Of a stretch of DNA of 64,000 nt, positions 53,193 to 60,168 are shown one piece after another. A program made the translations under genes and the position numbers. The notes below the pieces were generated by a model, which worked only from the letters and a program-made list of their open reading frames with translations, made no database searches and had not been told where the DNA came from. Each line of letters begins with the position of its first letter. The first letter of the stretch is position 1. Origin of the DNA: Candidatus Paracaedibacteraceae bacterium (GTDB lineage Bacteria; Pseudomonadota; Alphaproteobacteria; UBA6184); NCBI GenBank assembly GCA_024236035.1, contig JACKLG010000001.1, positions 1 through 64,000 on the forward strand, written 5' to 3'.

Positions 53193-53908
53193 TGTTTTCG
53201 CATGAAACTATTTTCCATAACCAACAACGATTTAAACCATATTTAAATGATCATGACTTTCTTTTTAAAGTTTCAGCAGAAGAATGCATCGCCTCTTTAA
53301 CAGAATCTAACCTTACCCCCACTTCGGTGTTAGTCTTAGGTTATTTCCCGTTATCAGACACTCTTAAACAGCTTTATCCCAATGCAACGATTGATACCTA
53401 TCCCCAGTTTACGCCCGTTATACCCACTCAAACTAATTACGATCTGATTATTTCAATTGGGCAATTTCAATACATAAATGACCCAACCGATTATTTAAAA
53501 ACACTTTATTCAATTTTAAATCAAAACGGCTTATTTTACGGTATTTTTCCAGGTGAAGACTCTTTAAAAGAACTCCACGCCGCACTTATAAAGGCAGAAA
53601 TGGTATTAACCAAAGGTGCCGCCCAACGTATAATCCCTATGATCAGCGCGTCGGATACCCTACAGTTAATCCAACTGGCTAAATTTTCCAACCCCTTAGT
53701 CCATGTTGTATCCATTGAACTGCAACACGATTCTATCTTCGAACTTATAAATGACTTGCGACACATGGGGGCCAGCAACCCATTGGTGGATAGAACAAAG
53801 CTTTTCGCCCCCAAAAAACTATTCTCTTTAGCAGATCATCATTTAAAACGTAAACATAATTGTGTAGAAACCACTATTGATCTGGTGGTAATGATGGGCC
53901 AAAAATAA
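53192..53908 (+). CDS. NDUFAF5/BioC-like methyltransferase-fold protein
   Basis: The 238-residue protein has a class I SAM-methyltransferase fold pattern with a weak motif I (VLVLGYFPLS in place of a Gly-rich loop). It contains the segment YDLIISIGQFQYINDPTDYLKTLYSILNQNGLFYGIFPGEDSLKELHAALIKAE and the end (SIFELINDLRHMGASNPLV) that marks the NDUFAF5-like group, whose mitochondrial member hydroxylates an Arg of complex I. The degraded SAM loop suggests it may not be an ordinary methyltransferase. It is coupled to rlmN by a TAATG overlap. Confidence 0.75.
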   Translation: MFSHETIFHNQQRFKPYLNDHDFLFKVSAEECIASLTESNLTPTSVLVLGYFPLSDTLKQLYPNATIDTYPQFTPVIPTQTNYDLIISIGQFQYINDPTDYLKTLYSILNQNGLFYGIFPGEDSLKELHAALIKAEMVLTKGAAQRIIPMISASDTLQLIQLAKFSNPLVHVVSIELQHDSIFELINDLRHMGASNPLVDRTKLFAPKKLFSLADHHLKRKHNCVETTIDLVVMMGQK

Positions 53909-53930
53909 ATTGGCCCAAAGCACACCCCGT

Positions 53931-55337
53931 TTAGTTTCCAGAAGTACTACCTGGAACAGCTTCGCTTGAATACGCAGCTTCAGCCACAGCAGAACTTGCA
54001 GCTTTATTCTCTCCTTTAACTGAACGCTGTAATTCCAAAAACTTATTGAAGCTTTCTTTCAGTTCCCTCTCTAATTTTTTGTATTCAGCAGCTCTTGTCT
54101 CGCATGCAGCCTCAAGATACTCCAACTCTCCTTCTAATTCGTCACTCTCTTTATCTAAAGAAGCTATTGTTGCTTCCCGATCAGGAATTTCATGACACAA
54201 AATTGCTCCAATAGATTGCAAATTAACGGATATATATTTTTCTTTTGTCTCTGACAAATTCGTTTTAACCTCTTCTAAACCTTGTTTTAAAAGCCTTTCT
54301 TTTGCTTTTAAGGTTTGTATTTGTTCTACAAAACCTATTAATGTTATTCCCACACTTACTGCCTGCATATCAAATTTCTTTGGCGCATCAGGTAACTCTG
54401 CAAACATAAAATGCAATGTTTTTAAAACCTCCGCTAGTGTTTCTTTTTCATTAAAAACCTCTGAACCTTCTATAACACTACCATCTTGATCTAAAAAAAC
54501 ATCCCTATTAAACTGCTCCGGTCTAACATATTGCTTAATCAGTTCAACCCACCCTTCAATAAAATCGATAAGATTTAATGTGTCATATATTTCTTCATTA
54601 ACATTTGAATAAACCGTATCATTTTCTTTAAGTCGACTCTCTATTGCTGCGATTTTTTCTTCATATATTGGGCCATTTATACGAATCTGCCCATTATATT
54701 CTCCCATTAAAACCTCCCACTCCCCCACAACAGTTGGTAAGCGGTCAACAAGAACATCAAGCGTCTTATCACAGAGCCTAAAAACATCCAACAGCCAGCG
54801 CACAGTATGCGCAGACTTAAATCTTACAATTTGTTCGTCTAATTCTTTATGTTCTTGGTTTAATCTTAATATCTTACCTTCAAATTCAGCACGGGCTTCA
54901 TCACTTAAATCAGGGGCATGTTCAAGTTTAAATTTCAATGCCTCTAATTCAGCATTGATCTCTTCTAACCTTGAATAAGAAGGCTGAACAGGCTCTGCAC
55001 CAGAAATTAACTCTCCAGGAAAATGTAACCTCGCCAAAACCCTCCTTCCTCTCCGAACACTATCTAATACCTCCTTTAACGCATCCAGATCATCTAACCT
55101 TCTGTTTTCAAATGCCCCCCTTAACCGACTAATTTCTTCTCCTCGCTTAACAACTTTGCTTAATGCGTCTACTACGTCATCTGTTTCACACACGCTATCA
55201 CCTGCCTGTCGAACCAACTCTCCCATCCTATCCGATCGCCCTTCAACTCCAAATGAACTATCTAATACATCTGCAGCATATGTTTCCGAAATTAAAACGG
55301 TTGAAATCAATAAACTTATTTTCAGGGTTTTCCCCAT
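53931..55337 (-). CDS. Exported coiled-coil protein, function unknown
   Basis: The 468-residue protein starts with a Sec signal peptide (cut near SETYA/ADVLD). Long heptad-rich helices occupy about 135-190 (RLEEINAELEALKFKL...) and 340-445 (KLERELKESFNKFLEL). The helical middle (190-330) has no recognised domain, and the Ser/Ala-rich tail ends GSTSGN. ATG at 55337 follows AAGGA; the frame is open upstream to 55391 without support. It is the first of a run of six exported coiled-coil genes and ends convergent with the methyltransferase-like gene. A role as secreted effector or envelope protein is inference. Confidence 0.75.
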   Translation of the reverse strand: MGKTLKISLLISTVLISETYAADVLDSSFGVEGRSDRMGELVRQAGDSVCETDDVVDALSKVVKRGEEISRLRGAFENRRLDDLDALKEVLDSVRRGRRVLARLHFPGELISGAEPVQPSYSRLEEINAELEALKFKLEHAPDLSDEARAEFEGKILRLNQEHKELDEQIVRFKSAHTVRWLLDVFRLCDKTLDVLVDRLPTVVGEWEVLMGEYNGQIRINGPIYEEKIAAIESRLKENDTVYSNVNEEIYDTLNLIDFIEGWVELIKQYVRPEQFNRDVFLDQDGSVIEGSEVFNEKETLAEVLKTLHFMFAELPDAPKKFDMQAVSVGITLIGFVEQIQTLKAKERLLKQGLEEVKTNLSETKEKYISVNLQSIGAILCHEIPDREATIASLDKESDELEGELEYLEAACETRAAEYKKLERELKESFNKFLELQRSVKGENKAASSAVAEAAYSSEAVPGSTSGN

Positions 55338-55404
55338 GTTAGCTTTCCTTTTTATTAAGGGGTGTCTATCAATTTTACAAACCCACCCCATAAAAATACA
55401 ACAT

Positions 55405-55431
55405 AAAAAAAACAGGGCCCGAAGGCCCTGT
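55405..55431 (-). terminator. Intrinsic terminator behind the CaaX-motif gene
   Basis: ACAGGGCC (55412-55419), a four-base loop (TTCG on the minus strand), GGCCCTGT (55424-55431), then seven or more T on the minus strand. Confidence 0.9.
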
Positions 55432-55452
55432 CTTAAGATGAATCAAAAAGCT

Positions 55453-56256
55453 TTACATAACCACACAACAACAACCTTTTTCTTCATTTTCACCACCTAA
55501 CAAGGCAGTACTTGCATCTCCAGTTGCTACATCACGTGTAACGTCATCTAAAGAATGATATCCACCTACTGCTTGATACGACGCACCTCTACCTCTATCA
55601 ATCTCAGGAGACGCCGGACGACGCGTCTCAGCAGTGGCCCTTCTTGCCTCTTCTAACTCTCTAGTCAATCTCTCAACATCTGCAGTCAAAGTTCTCACAT
55701 CTAATAAAGCACGCTCTCTAACTGCTGTTAACTCTGCATTTTCTCTTTCCAAAGCAGTACTTCTAGCTTCCAAAGCCTTATGAATCTCTACAATTTTAGA
55801 AATTGATCTTTCTAACACCACGCGCAAACTTTGGGGTACTCCTGACTCTCTCACAACTGCACCGCTCACAGCCTCTAACTTCGAAATTTGAGTGAATAAA
55901 TATTCTTTTACTTGCTGATTCGTCGCAGATCGTTTTGATCTCAAAAGCTTGTATTGTCCTAATAACGCGGCAGCATATTCAACCACGTCATCAAAAGAAG
56001 GGTCTGCGTTAAGTACAGGCAAACTCTCTACAGATCTCGTACTGGTGACCGTAAAACTTGACGCACCACCAACTGATCTTGCCCCTGATTCAGTGCTTCC
56101 AGACCTGCTATGTCTGCCTTCAGCAAGTACTGGAAAACTAGACGTAGAGCTTGCACTCCCCGGTCTCTTTTCAGCTGCCAAATCAACCGGTGTAGCTGCT
56201 GAAACTGAACTCATTGTTATTAAAGTTAATATAGGTAATACATACGTATAATTCAT
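55453..56256 (-). CDS. Exported coiled-coil protein with C-terminal CaaX-like motif (CCCVVM)
   Basis: Family not recognised. The 267-residue protein has a Sec signal (cut near SVSA/ATPVD), a Ser-rich low-complexity stretch (about 30-80), a helical domain (about 85-165) shared with the next gene, and a coiled coil (about 165-212, ERENAELTAVRERALLDVRTL). The Gly/Ser tail ends EEKGCCCVVM; the codons for the last six residues were checked directly. C-V-V-M is a textbook farnesyltransferase recognition box in eukaryotes, and the two preceding Cys could be palmitoylated, as in some Ras/Ykt6-type proteins. Bacteria lack protein farnesyltransferase, so the motif would only work in a host cell. The export route past the outer membrane is unknown. 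Confidence 0.75.
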   Translation of the reverse strand: MNYTYVLPILTLITMSSVSAATPVDLAAEKRPGSASSTSSFPVLAEGRHSRSGSTESGARSVGGASSFTVTSTRSVESLPVLNADPSFDDVVEYAAALLGQYKLLRSKRSATNQQVKEYLFTQISKLEAVSGAVVRESGVPQSLRVVLERSISKIVEIHKALEARSTALERENAELTAVRERALLDVRTLTADVERLTRELEEARRATAETRRPASPEIDRGRGASYQAVGGYHSLDDVTRDVATGDASTALLGGENEEKGCCCVVM

Positions 56257-56320
56257 GGTTGCGATCCCCTCGTTTATAATTAAAATGTAAATTAAGTTTT
56301 TTATGAATTTATTATTAAGA

Positions 56321-56348
56321 ACAGGCTTAATAATAAAATTAAGCCTGT
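56321..56348 (-). terminator. Terminator hairpin behind the hydrophobic-tail paralogue
   Basis: ACAGGCTTAAT (56321-56331) pairs perfectly with ATTAAGCCTGT (56338-56348). The minus strand continues TCTTAATAAT. Confidence 0.65.
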
Positions 56349-56367
56349 AGATTGTTTTAAAGTATTT

Positions 56368-57036
56368 TTAAGAAAGACGTGCCAAAAAAGCTGCTATACG
56401 ATCTAAGTTACCTAAAATCACGGCAACCACAACCACACCAGCACCTGCAGTAACACCGGCAACAGTTTTCCATCTAGCGGCCGATTTTTCAGCTTCAGAT
56501 TTTTCTTTTTTAACTACTGCTAATGCTGTTTCCGCATCAGCTGCCGATTTTTCAGCGGCTTGTTTTAAATCATTCAATTCTTGATGAATCTCTAAAAGAC
56601 GTTTAATCGAACGATCTAAAGTCAATCTTCTTGACCCACCGCGATACTCTATATTTGTAACGGGATTTAATAAATCAACATTTGCAACTAAATATCTCTT
56701 TATCTCAACTTGTGTGTGTCTAGAAGCTCTTCTAAACTCTCCCACTTTACTTACTAAATACGTAATATAATCCACTAAATCATCAAATGTGGCATCGGCA
56801 GTTATTTCTCTGGGTTCAAAATTTATAGATGCTGAAATTGTTGCAGCTGACCCAGCCGACATAACAGAACGTGTATCATCATCTCCATCATCAGAACCAG
56901 CATGCACAGCTAATTGACCAGATTTTCCTGCCGCATCACCATGGGGTGCTTCATCCGCACCATAAGTGGTTGATAAAACTGCTGCAATGCTTAATACGCC
57001 TGCAGACAATGTATTTAAAAAATTAAATCTAAACAT
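56368..57036 (-). CDS. Exported coiled-coil protein with C-terminal hydrophobic anchor, paralogue of the CaaX protein
   Basis: Family not recognised. The 222-residue protein has a Sec signal (cut near TTYG/ADEA), an acidic linker, and a helical domain at about 81-158. That domain parallels the neighbouring gene: DATFDDLVDYITYLV against DPSFDDVVEYAAALL, and LTLDRSIKRLLEIHQEL against VVLERSISKIVEIHKAL. A short coiled coil (about 155-187) leads into a hydrophobic segment (about 192-208, VAGVTAGAGVVVVAVIL) close to the C-terminus. So the two paralogues share a domain but differ in their end: possible lipid anchor in one, membrane anchor in the other. Confidence 0.75.
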   Translation of the reverse strand: MFRFNFLNTLSAGVLSIAAVLSTTYGADEAPHGDAAGKSGQLAVHAGSDDGDDDTRSVMSAGSAATISASINFEPREITADATFDDLVDYITYLVSKVGEFRRASRHTQVEIKRYLVANVDLLNPVTNIEYRGGSRRLTLDRSIKRLLEIHQELNDLKQAAEKSAADAETALAVVKKEKSEAEKSAARWKTVAGVTAGAGVVVVAVILGNLDRIAAFLARLS

Positions 57037-57406
57037 AGTTCATTATCCTTTGTTAATGTTAAAAGGCGATTTTTTATTCCGATTATTATTGAAACACCAG
57101 GTTTATTAAAAAACTTGAAAACTAATTGAATTCATACTATTACACTCAGATTTCAAATTCAAGTTACGAATATTACCGATAATAACGCATGCTTTGGTTA
57201 CATTCATCTTATAACACGCTTGCACCCTGCAAGAACGTTACTCTCGGGCAATCCACCCCACGCAGTTATGTCATTTAACTAACGCCTTACCACCAACAAC
57301 GTGTTAATATCGCAATATAACTACCCTACACCCCACATCCAGCAAAAACATTCACTGAATGTGGAATATGTAACAGTTAACTGTCAGATTCGTCGATATT
57401 TAACGA
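57037..57406. other. 370-bp spacer with hairpins, no gene seen
   Basis: No coding region was recognised. It holds a perfect 12-bp palindrome ACAGTTAACTGT (57373-57384) and a terminator-like hairpin at 57344-57362 (ACATTC/GAATGT, then TTTTT on the minus strand), which probably ends the upstream coiled-coil gene. The base composition is more even than in the AT-rich spacers elsewhere. Confidence 0.5.
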
Positions 57407-58957
57407 CTACGCATCGCCTCCACCAACTTTAGCTGCCGCTTCTTCTAAAGCTTCAAGCTCTTCTTGATTCGCTCTAAACTTTTCAGAAATACTCGCCATA
57501 TCAGCATCAATCTGACCTATTTGCTCACGCAAAGCCTCAGAATTTTGACTTAATTCCGAAAGCGCGGCGTCCAGCCCTGCTTTCGCTTCACGTGCAGCAG
57601 TTAATTTAGGTTCTATGTCTTTTTTTGCAGCTTCACCTGCAGCAATAATATTTCTCCTATTTGGAGTCCCCGAACGTGTAGCAATTTTCCTTTCCGCCCC
57701 TGCTAATGCTGCTTCTAATTCACTAACAGCTTCCGCAACACGTTCAGCTTCAGCGCGCACGGCGTCAATGCGTGCAGCAGTTTCTTCAAACTGTGCTCCT
57801 CTTTCAGTTTTTGCCTCTTCAAGCCTTCTATAATCTGAATCTAACTCACCTTGATCATGGCGTAAATCTTCAATCTGTGTAAGCCTTGCTAAAGATGCTT
57901 CATCTAAAGTTGGCGCCCCAACGAATTCTTCAGCTTCGTCAGCACCGAACTCTTCGTCATCTCTTGATCTGTCACCATCGCTAAAACCAGAATAATCTAA
58001 ATTAGCTTTTGAAGGTGAACCACCAACAGGAAATTCATCATCAGAATCAGCATCAGCTGCAGCTGCAGCTTCTTCTTGTAACGCTGCTGTATTTGCGTTT
58101 AACGCTAATAATTTAGCTGATGTTGCTCCAGTTGTTTTCGAACGAGCTTCTAATTTCACATTCTCTGCTCTTAACGCTTCAATTTCACCTGTTAATTCCT
58201 CTGCACGTGCTCGTGTTTCATCCAATGCAGCTTCTCTCTCAGCAATGGCTCTCTCTGCTGCTGATTGTCCTTCTGCTGCTGCTTTACGTTCACTTGCCAA
58301 CGTTGCTTCTAATGCAGCAATACCTTCAGCAGATGTATGTTTAGCGTCTGCTAATTCACCTTCTAACGCTTCAATTCGTGCTGCTGCTGCTTGTGCTGCT
58401 GCCTCTGCGTCACGACGTGCAGCTTCTAATTGCGCAGTTAATTCACGTGCTTCTCCGGATACAGTCCCTAAAGCTTTTTCTTTTTCAGCTTGCGCTGCAC
58501 GCACCTTTTGTATTTCAGCAACAATTTCAGCCAATTTTGCATCTACCGCATCTTTTTCTTCTGCCAATGCAGCTAATCTTTCTGCAGCAGCTTCTTCACG
58601 TGCTAAACCTTCTTTTGCTGCTTTATTTAATCGTCTTAAATTAGCTGTAGCAGCATTAACTTTATCACCCATAGCCGTTAAAATGCCAATAAGTTGATCA
58701 TCTCCTGCACCTAACGCACTTAGGTCAAAACTTTTATCAAGTTTTCCTAAATAAGTCCCTAACAGCTGAACAATCACCTGTTTTTCACTATTAAGCTGTT
58801 CAACCGCAGTTGCAAATTCAGATGCACCTTCAGCTTCAACAACTACGTCTGTTCCATGTTCTGCGCCTGCATCTCCAGCCTCAACAAAGTCTGCACCGAA
58901 TGTTGCGCCCATCAATAACGTACTTGATAATAATACTGATCTTAATAATCTCATCAT
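57407..58957 (-). CDS. Exported Ala/Glu-rich coiled-coil protein, tandem paralogue A
   Basis: The 516-residue protein has a Sec signal (MMRLLRSVLLSSTLLMG, cut near TFGA/DFVEA), an acidic stretch, and almost continuous coiled coil from about 95 to 270 (AERLAALAEEKDAV..., RIEALEGELADAKH) and again from 345 to 510. The N-terminal half is nearly identical in protein and DNA to the gene at 59076-60035. After the acidic ADADSDDEF block at about 290, this copy continues with a second coiled-coil half that the other lacks. AGGAG precedes the ATG. The codon and base usage (Ala-rich, GCT/GCA) differs from the housekeeping genes. Function unknown. Confidence 0.75.
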   Translation of the reverse strand: MMRLLRSVLLSSTLLMGATFGADFVEAGDAGAEHGTDVVVEAEGASEFATAVEQLNSEKQVIVQLLGTYLGKLDKSFDLSALGAGDDQLIGILTAMGDKVNAATANLRRLNKAAKEGLAREEAAAERLAALAEEKDAVDAKLAEIVAEIQKVRAAQAEKEKALGTVSGEARELTAQLEAARRDAEAAAQAAAARIEALEGELADAKHTSAEGIAALEATLASERKAAAEGQSAAERAIAEREAALDETRARAEELTGEIEALRAENVKLEARSKTTGATSAKLLALNANTAALQEEAAAAADADSDDEFPVGGSPSKANLDYSGFSDGDRSRDDEEFGADEAEEFVGAPTLDEASLARLTQIEDLRHDQGELDSDYRRLEEAKTERGAQFEETAARIDAVRAEAERVAEAVSELEAALAGAERKIATRSGTPNRRNIIAAGEAAKKDIEPKLTAAREAKAGLDAALSELSQNSEALREQIGQIDADMASISEKFRANQEELEALEEAAAKVGGGDA

Positions 58958-58972
58958 TTTCTCCTAAAAAAT
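58231..58972 (-). repeat. Tandem duplication, copy A (5' half of coiled-coil gene plus ribosome site)
   Basis: 742 bp aligning base for base without net length change to 59309-60050. It is mostly identical, with three divergent patches inside the coding region. Confidence 0.88.
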
Positions 58973-59075
58973 TCTATATATTCATGTCAAATAATAAACA
59001 TCACGCCTACATTGTATATGGGGTTAAATGTTTATACTGTCAAGTCGACCTTAATCTTACTTCTTCAAATTGATT

Positions 59076-60035
59076 TTAAAATTCACCATCACTATCAGAA
59101 TCATCAGCAGTCACCGCCGTCTGTGCGGCTAATAACCGTTGTAATGCAGCTGTGGTTTTTGCTGATCTTGCTGTCGTTTCCCTAGCAATCCTTGCTTGAT
59201 CAGCCCTTAATCTGTCAACATCGCTGCTTAATTGTGCTTTTGTTTCTGTTAACACTGCAGCTTCACCTGTTAATGCTTCAACGTGCTCTACTGCTGCTCG
59301 CAATGCATCTTCTCTCTCAGCAATGGCTCTCTCTGCTGCTGCTTGTCCTTCTGCTGCTGCTTTACGTTCACTTGCCAACGTTGCTTCTAATGCAGCAATA
59401 CCTTCAGCAGATGTATGTTTAGCGTCTGCTACTTCAGCTTCCAACGCTTCAATTCGCGCTGCGGCTTCTTCTTGTGCTTTCACTGATGCTTCACGTGCAG
59501 CTTCTAATAGCGCAGTTAATTCACGTGCTTCTCCGGATACAGTCCCTAAAGCTTTTTCTTTTTCAGCGTGTGTAGTGCGCACTTTTTCTAATTCAGCAAG
59601 TGATCTTTCTATTTCAGCATCTACCGCATCTTTTTCTTCTGCCAATGCAGCTAATCTTTCTGCAGCAGCTTCTTCACGTGCTAAACCTTCTTTTGCTGCT
59701 TTATTTAATCGTCTTAAATTAGCTGTAGCAGCATTAACTTTATCACCCATAGCCGTTAAAATGCCAATAAGTTGATCATCTCCTGCACCTAACGCACTTA
59801 GGTCAAAACTTTTATCAAGTTTTCCTAAATAAGCCCCTAACAGCTGAACAATCACCTGTTTTTCACTATTAAGCTGTTCAACCGCAGTTGCAAATTCAGA
59901 TGCACCTTCAGCTTCAACAACTACGTCTGCTCCATGTTCTGCGCCTGCATCTCCAGCCTCAACAAGGTCTGCACCGAATGTTGCGCCCATCAATAACGTA
60001 CTTGATAATAATACTGATCTTAATAATCTCATCAT
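59076..60035 (-). CDS. Exported Ala/Glu-rich coiled-coil protein, tandem paralogue B
   Basis: The 319-residue protein has the same signal peptide and first 130 residues as its downstream neighbour (a handful of changes such as ADLVEAG for ADFVEAG). It then has a mosaic of identical and diverged heptad segments and ends in an acidic DDSDSDGEF that corresponds to the internal ADADSDDEF of paralogue A. It thus looks like the ancestral-length form, or paralogue A is a fusion. AGGAG precedes the ATG. A run of eight C lies 38 bp upstream, next to a -10-like TATACA. Function unknown. Confidence 0.75.
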   Translation of the reverse strand: MMRLLRSVLLSSTLLMGATFGADLVEAGDAGAEHGADVVVEAEGASEFATAVEQLNSEKQVIVQLLGAYLGKLDKSFDLSALGAGDDQLIGILTAMGDKVNAATANLRRLNKAAKEGLAREEAAAERLAALAEEKDAVDAEIERSLAELEKVRTTHAEKEKALGTVSGEARELTALLEAAREASVKAQEEAAARIEALEAEVADAKHTSAEGIAALEATLASERKAAAEGQAAAERAIAEREDALRAAVEHVEALTGEAAVLTETKAQLSSDVDRLRADQARIARETTARSAKTTAALQRLLAAQTAVTADDSDSDGEF

Positions 60036-60050
60036 TTTCTCCTAAAAAAT
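59309..60050 (-). repeat. Tandem duplication, copy B
   Basis: Partner of 58231-58972. The spacers downstream of each unit also resemble each other (58990-59075 and 60105-60168: similar TATATGGGG... and GT-CAAGTC-ACCTTAA strings), so the duplication unit included flanking DNA. Confidence 0.88.
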
Positions 60051-60065
60051 AAAATCTCTCTTTTG

Positions 60066-60080
60066 TGTATAAGGGGGGGG
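60066..60080 (-). promoter_or_regulatory. -10-like box next to a poly-C tract, upstream of paralogue B
   Basis: On the minus strand eight C (60073-60080) are followed after one T by TATACA (60066-60071), 30 bp before the ATG. A good -35 was not found at the present spacing. A changing tract length would alter promoter spacing. Confidence 0.35.
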
Positions 60081-60091
60081 AAGTAAGAAAC

Positions 60092-60122
60092 ATTATCCCC
60101 CACAACGTATATGGGGGATAAT
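60092..60122 (-). terminator. Hairpin behind the giant coiled-coil gene
   Basis: ATTATCCCCC (60092-60101) pairs with GGGGGATAAT (60113-60122) about 50 bp past the stop codon. The following minus-strand sequence, GTTTCTTACTT, is only moderately T-rich. Confidence 0.55.
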
Positions 60123-60168
60123 ATTCATAAGTTCAAGTCAACCTTAAATTTATTTTTTTAAGGTAACT

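Noticed and set aside
53894..53917. Inverted repeat TGGGCCAA/TTGGCCCA at the end of the NDUFAF5-like gene
   Set aside because: No T run on either strand and mostly inside the coding end, so not called a terminator.
58120..59775. Plus-strand open frames rich in Leu/Gln or Ala/Ser opposite the coiled-coil genes
   Set aside because: They are antisense shadows produced by the GCT/GCA-rich codon pattern of the minus-strand genes.
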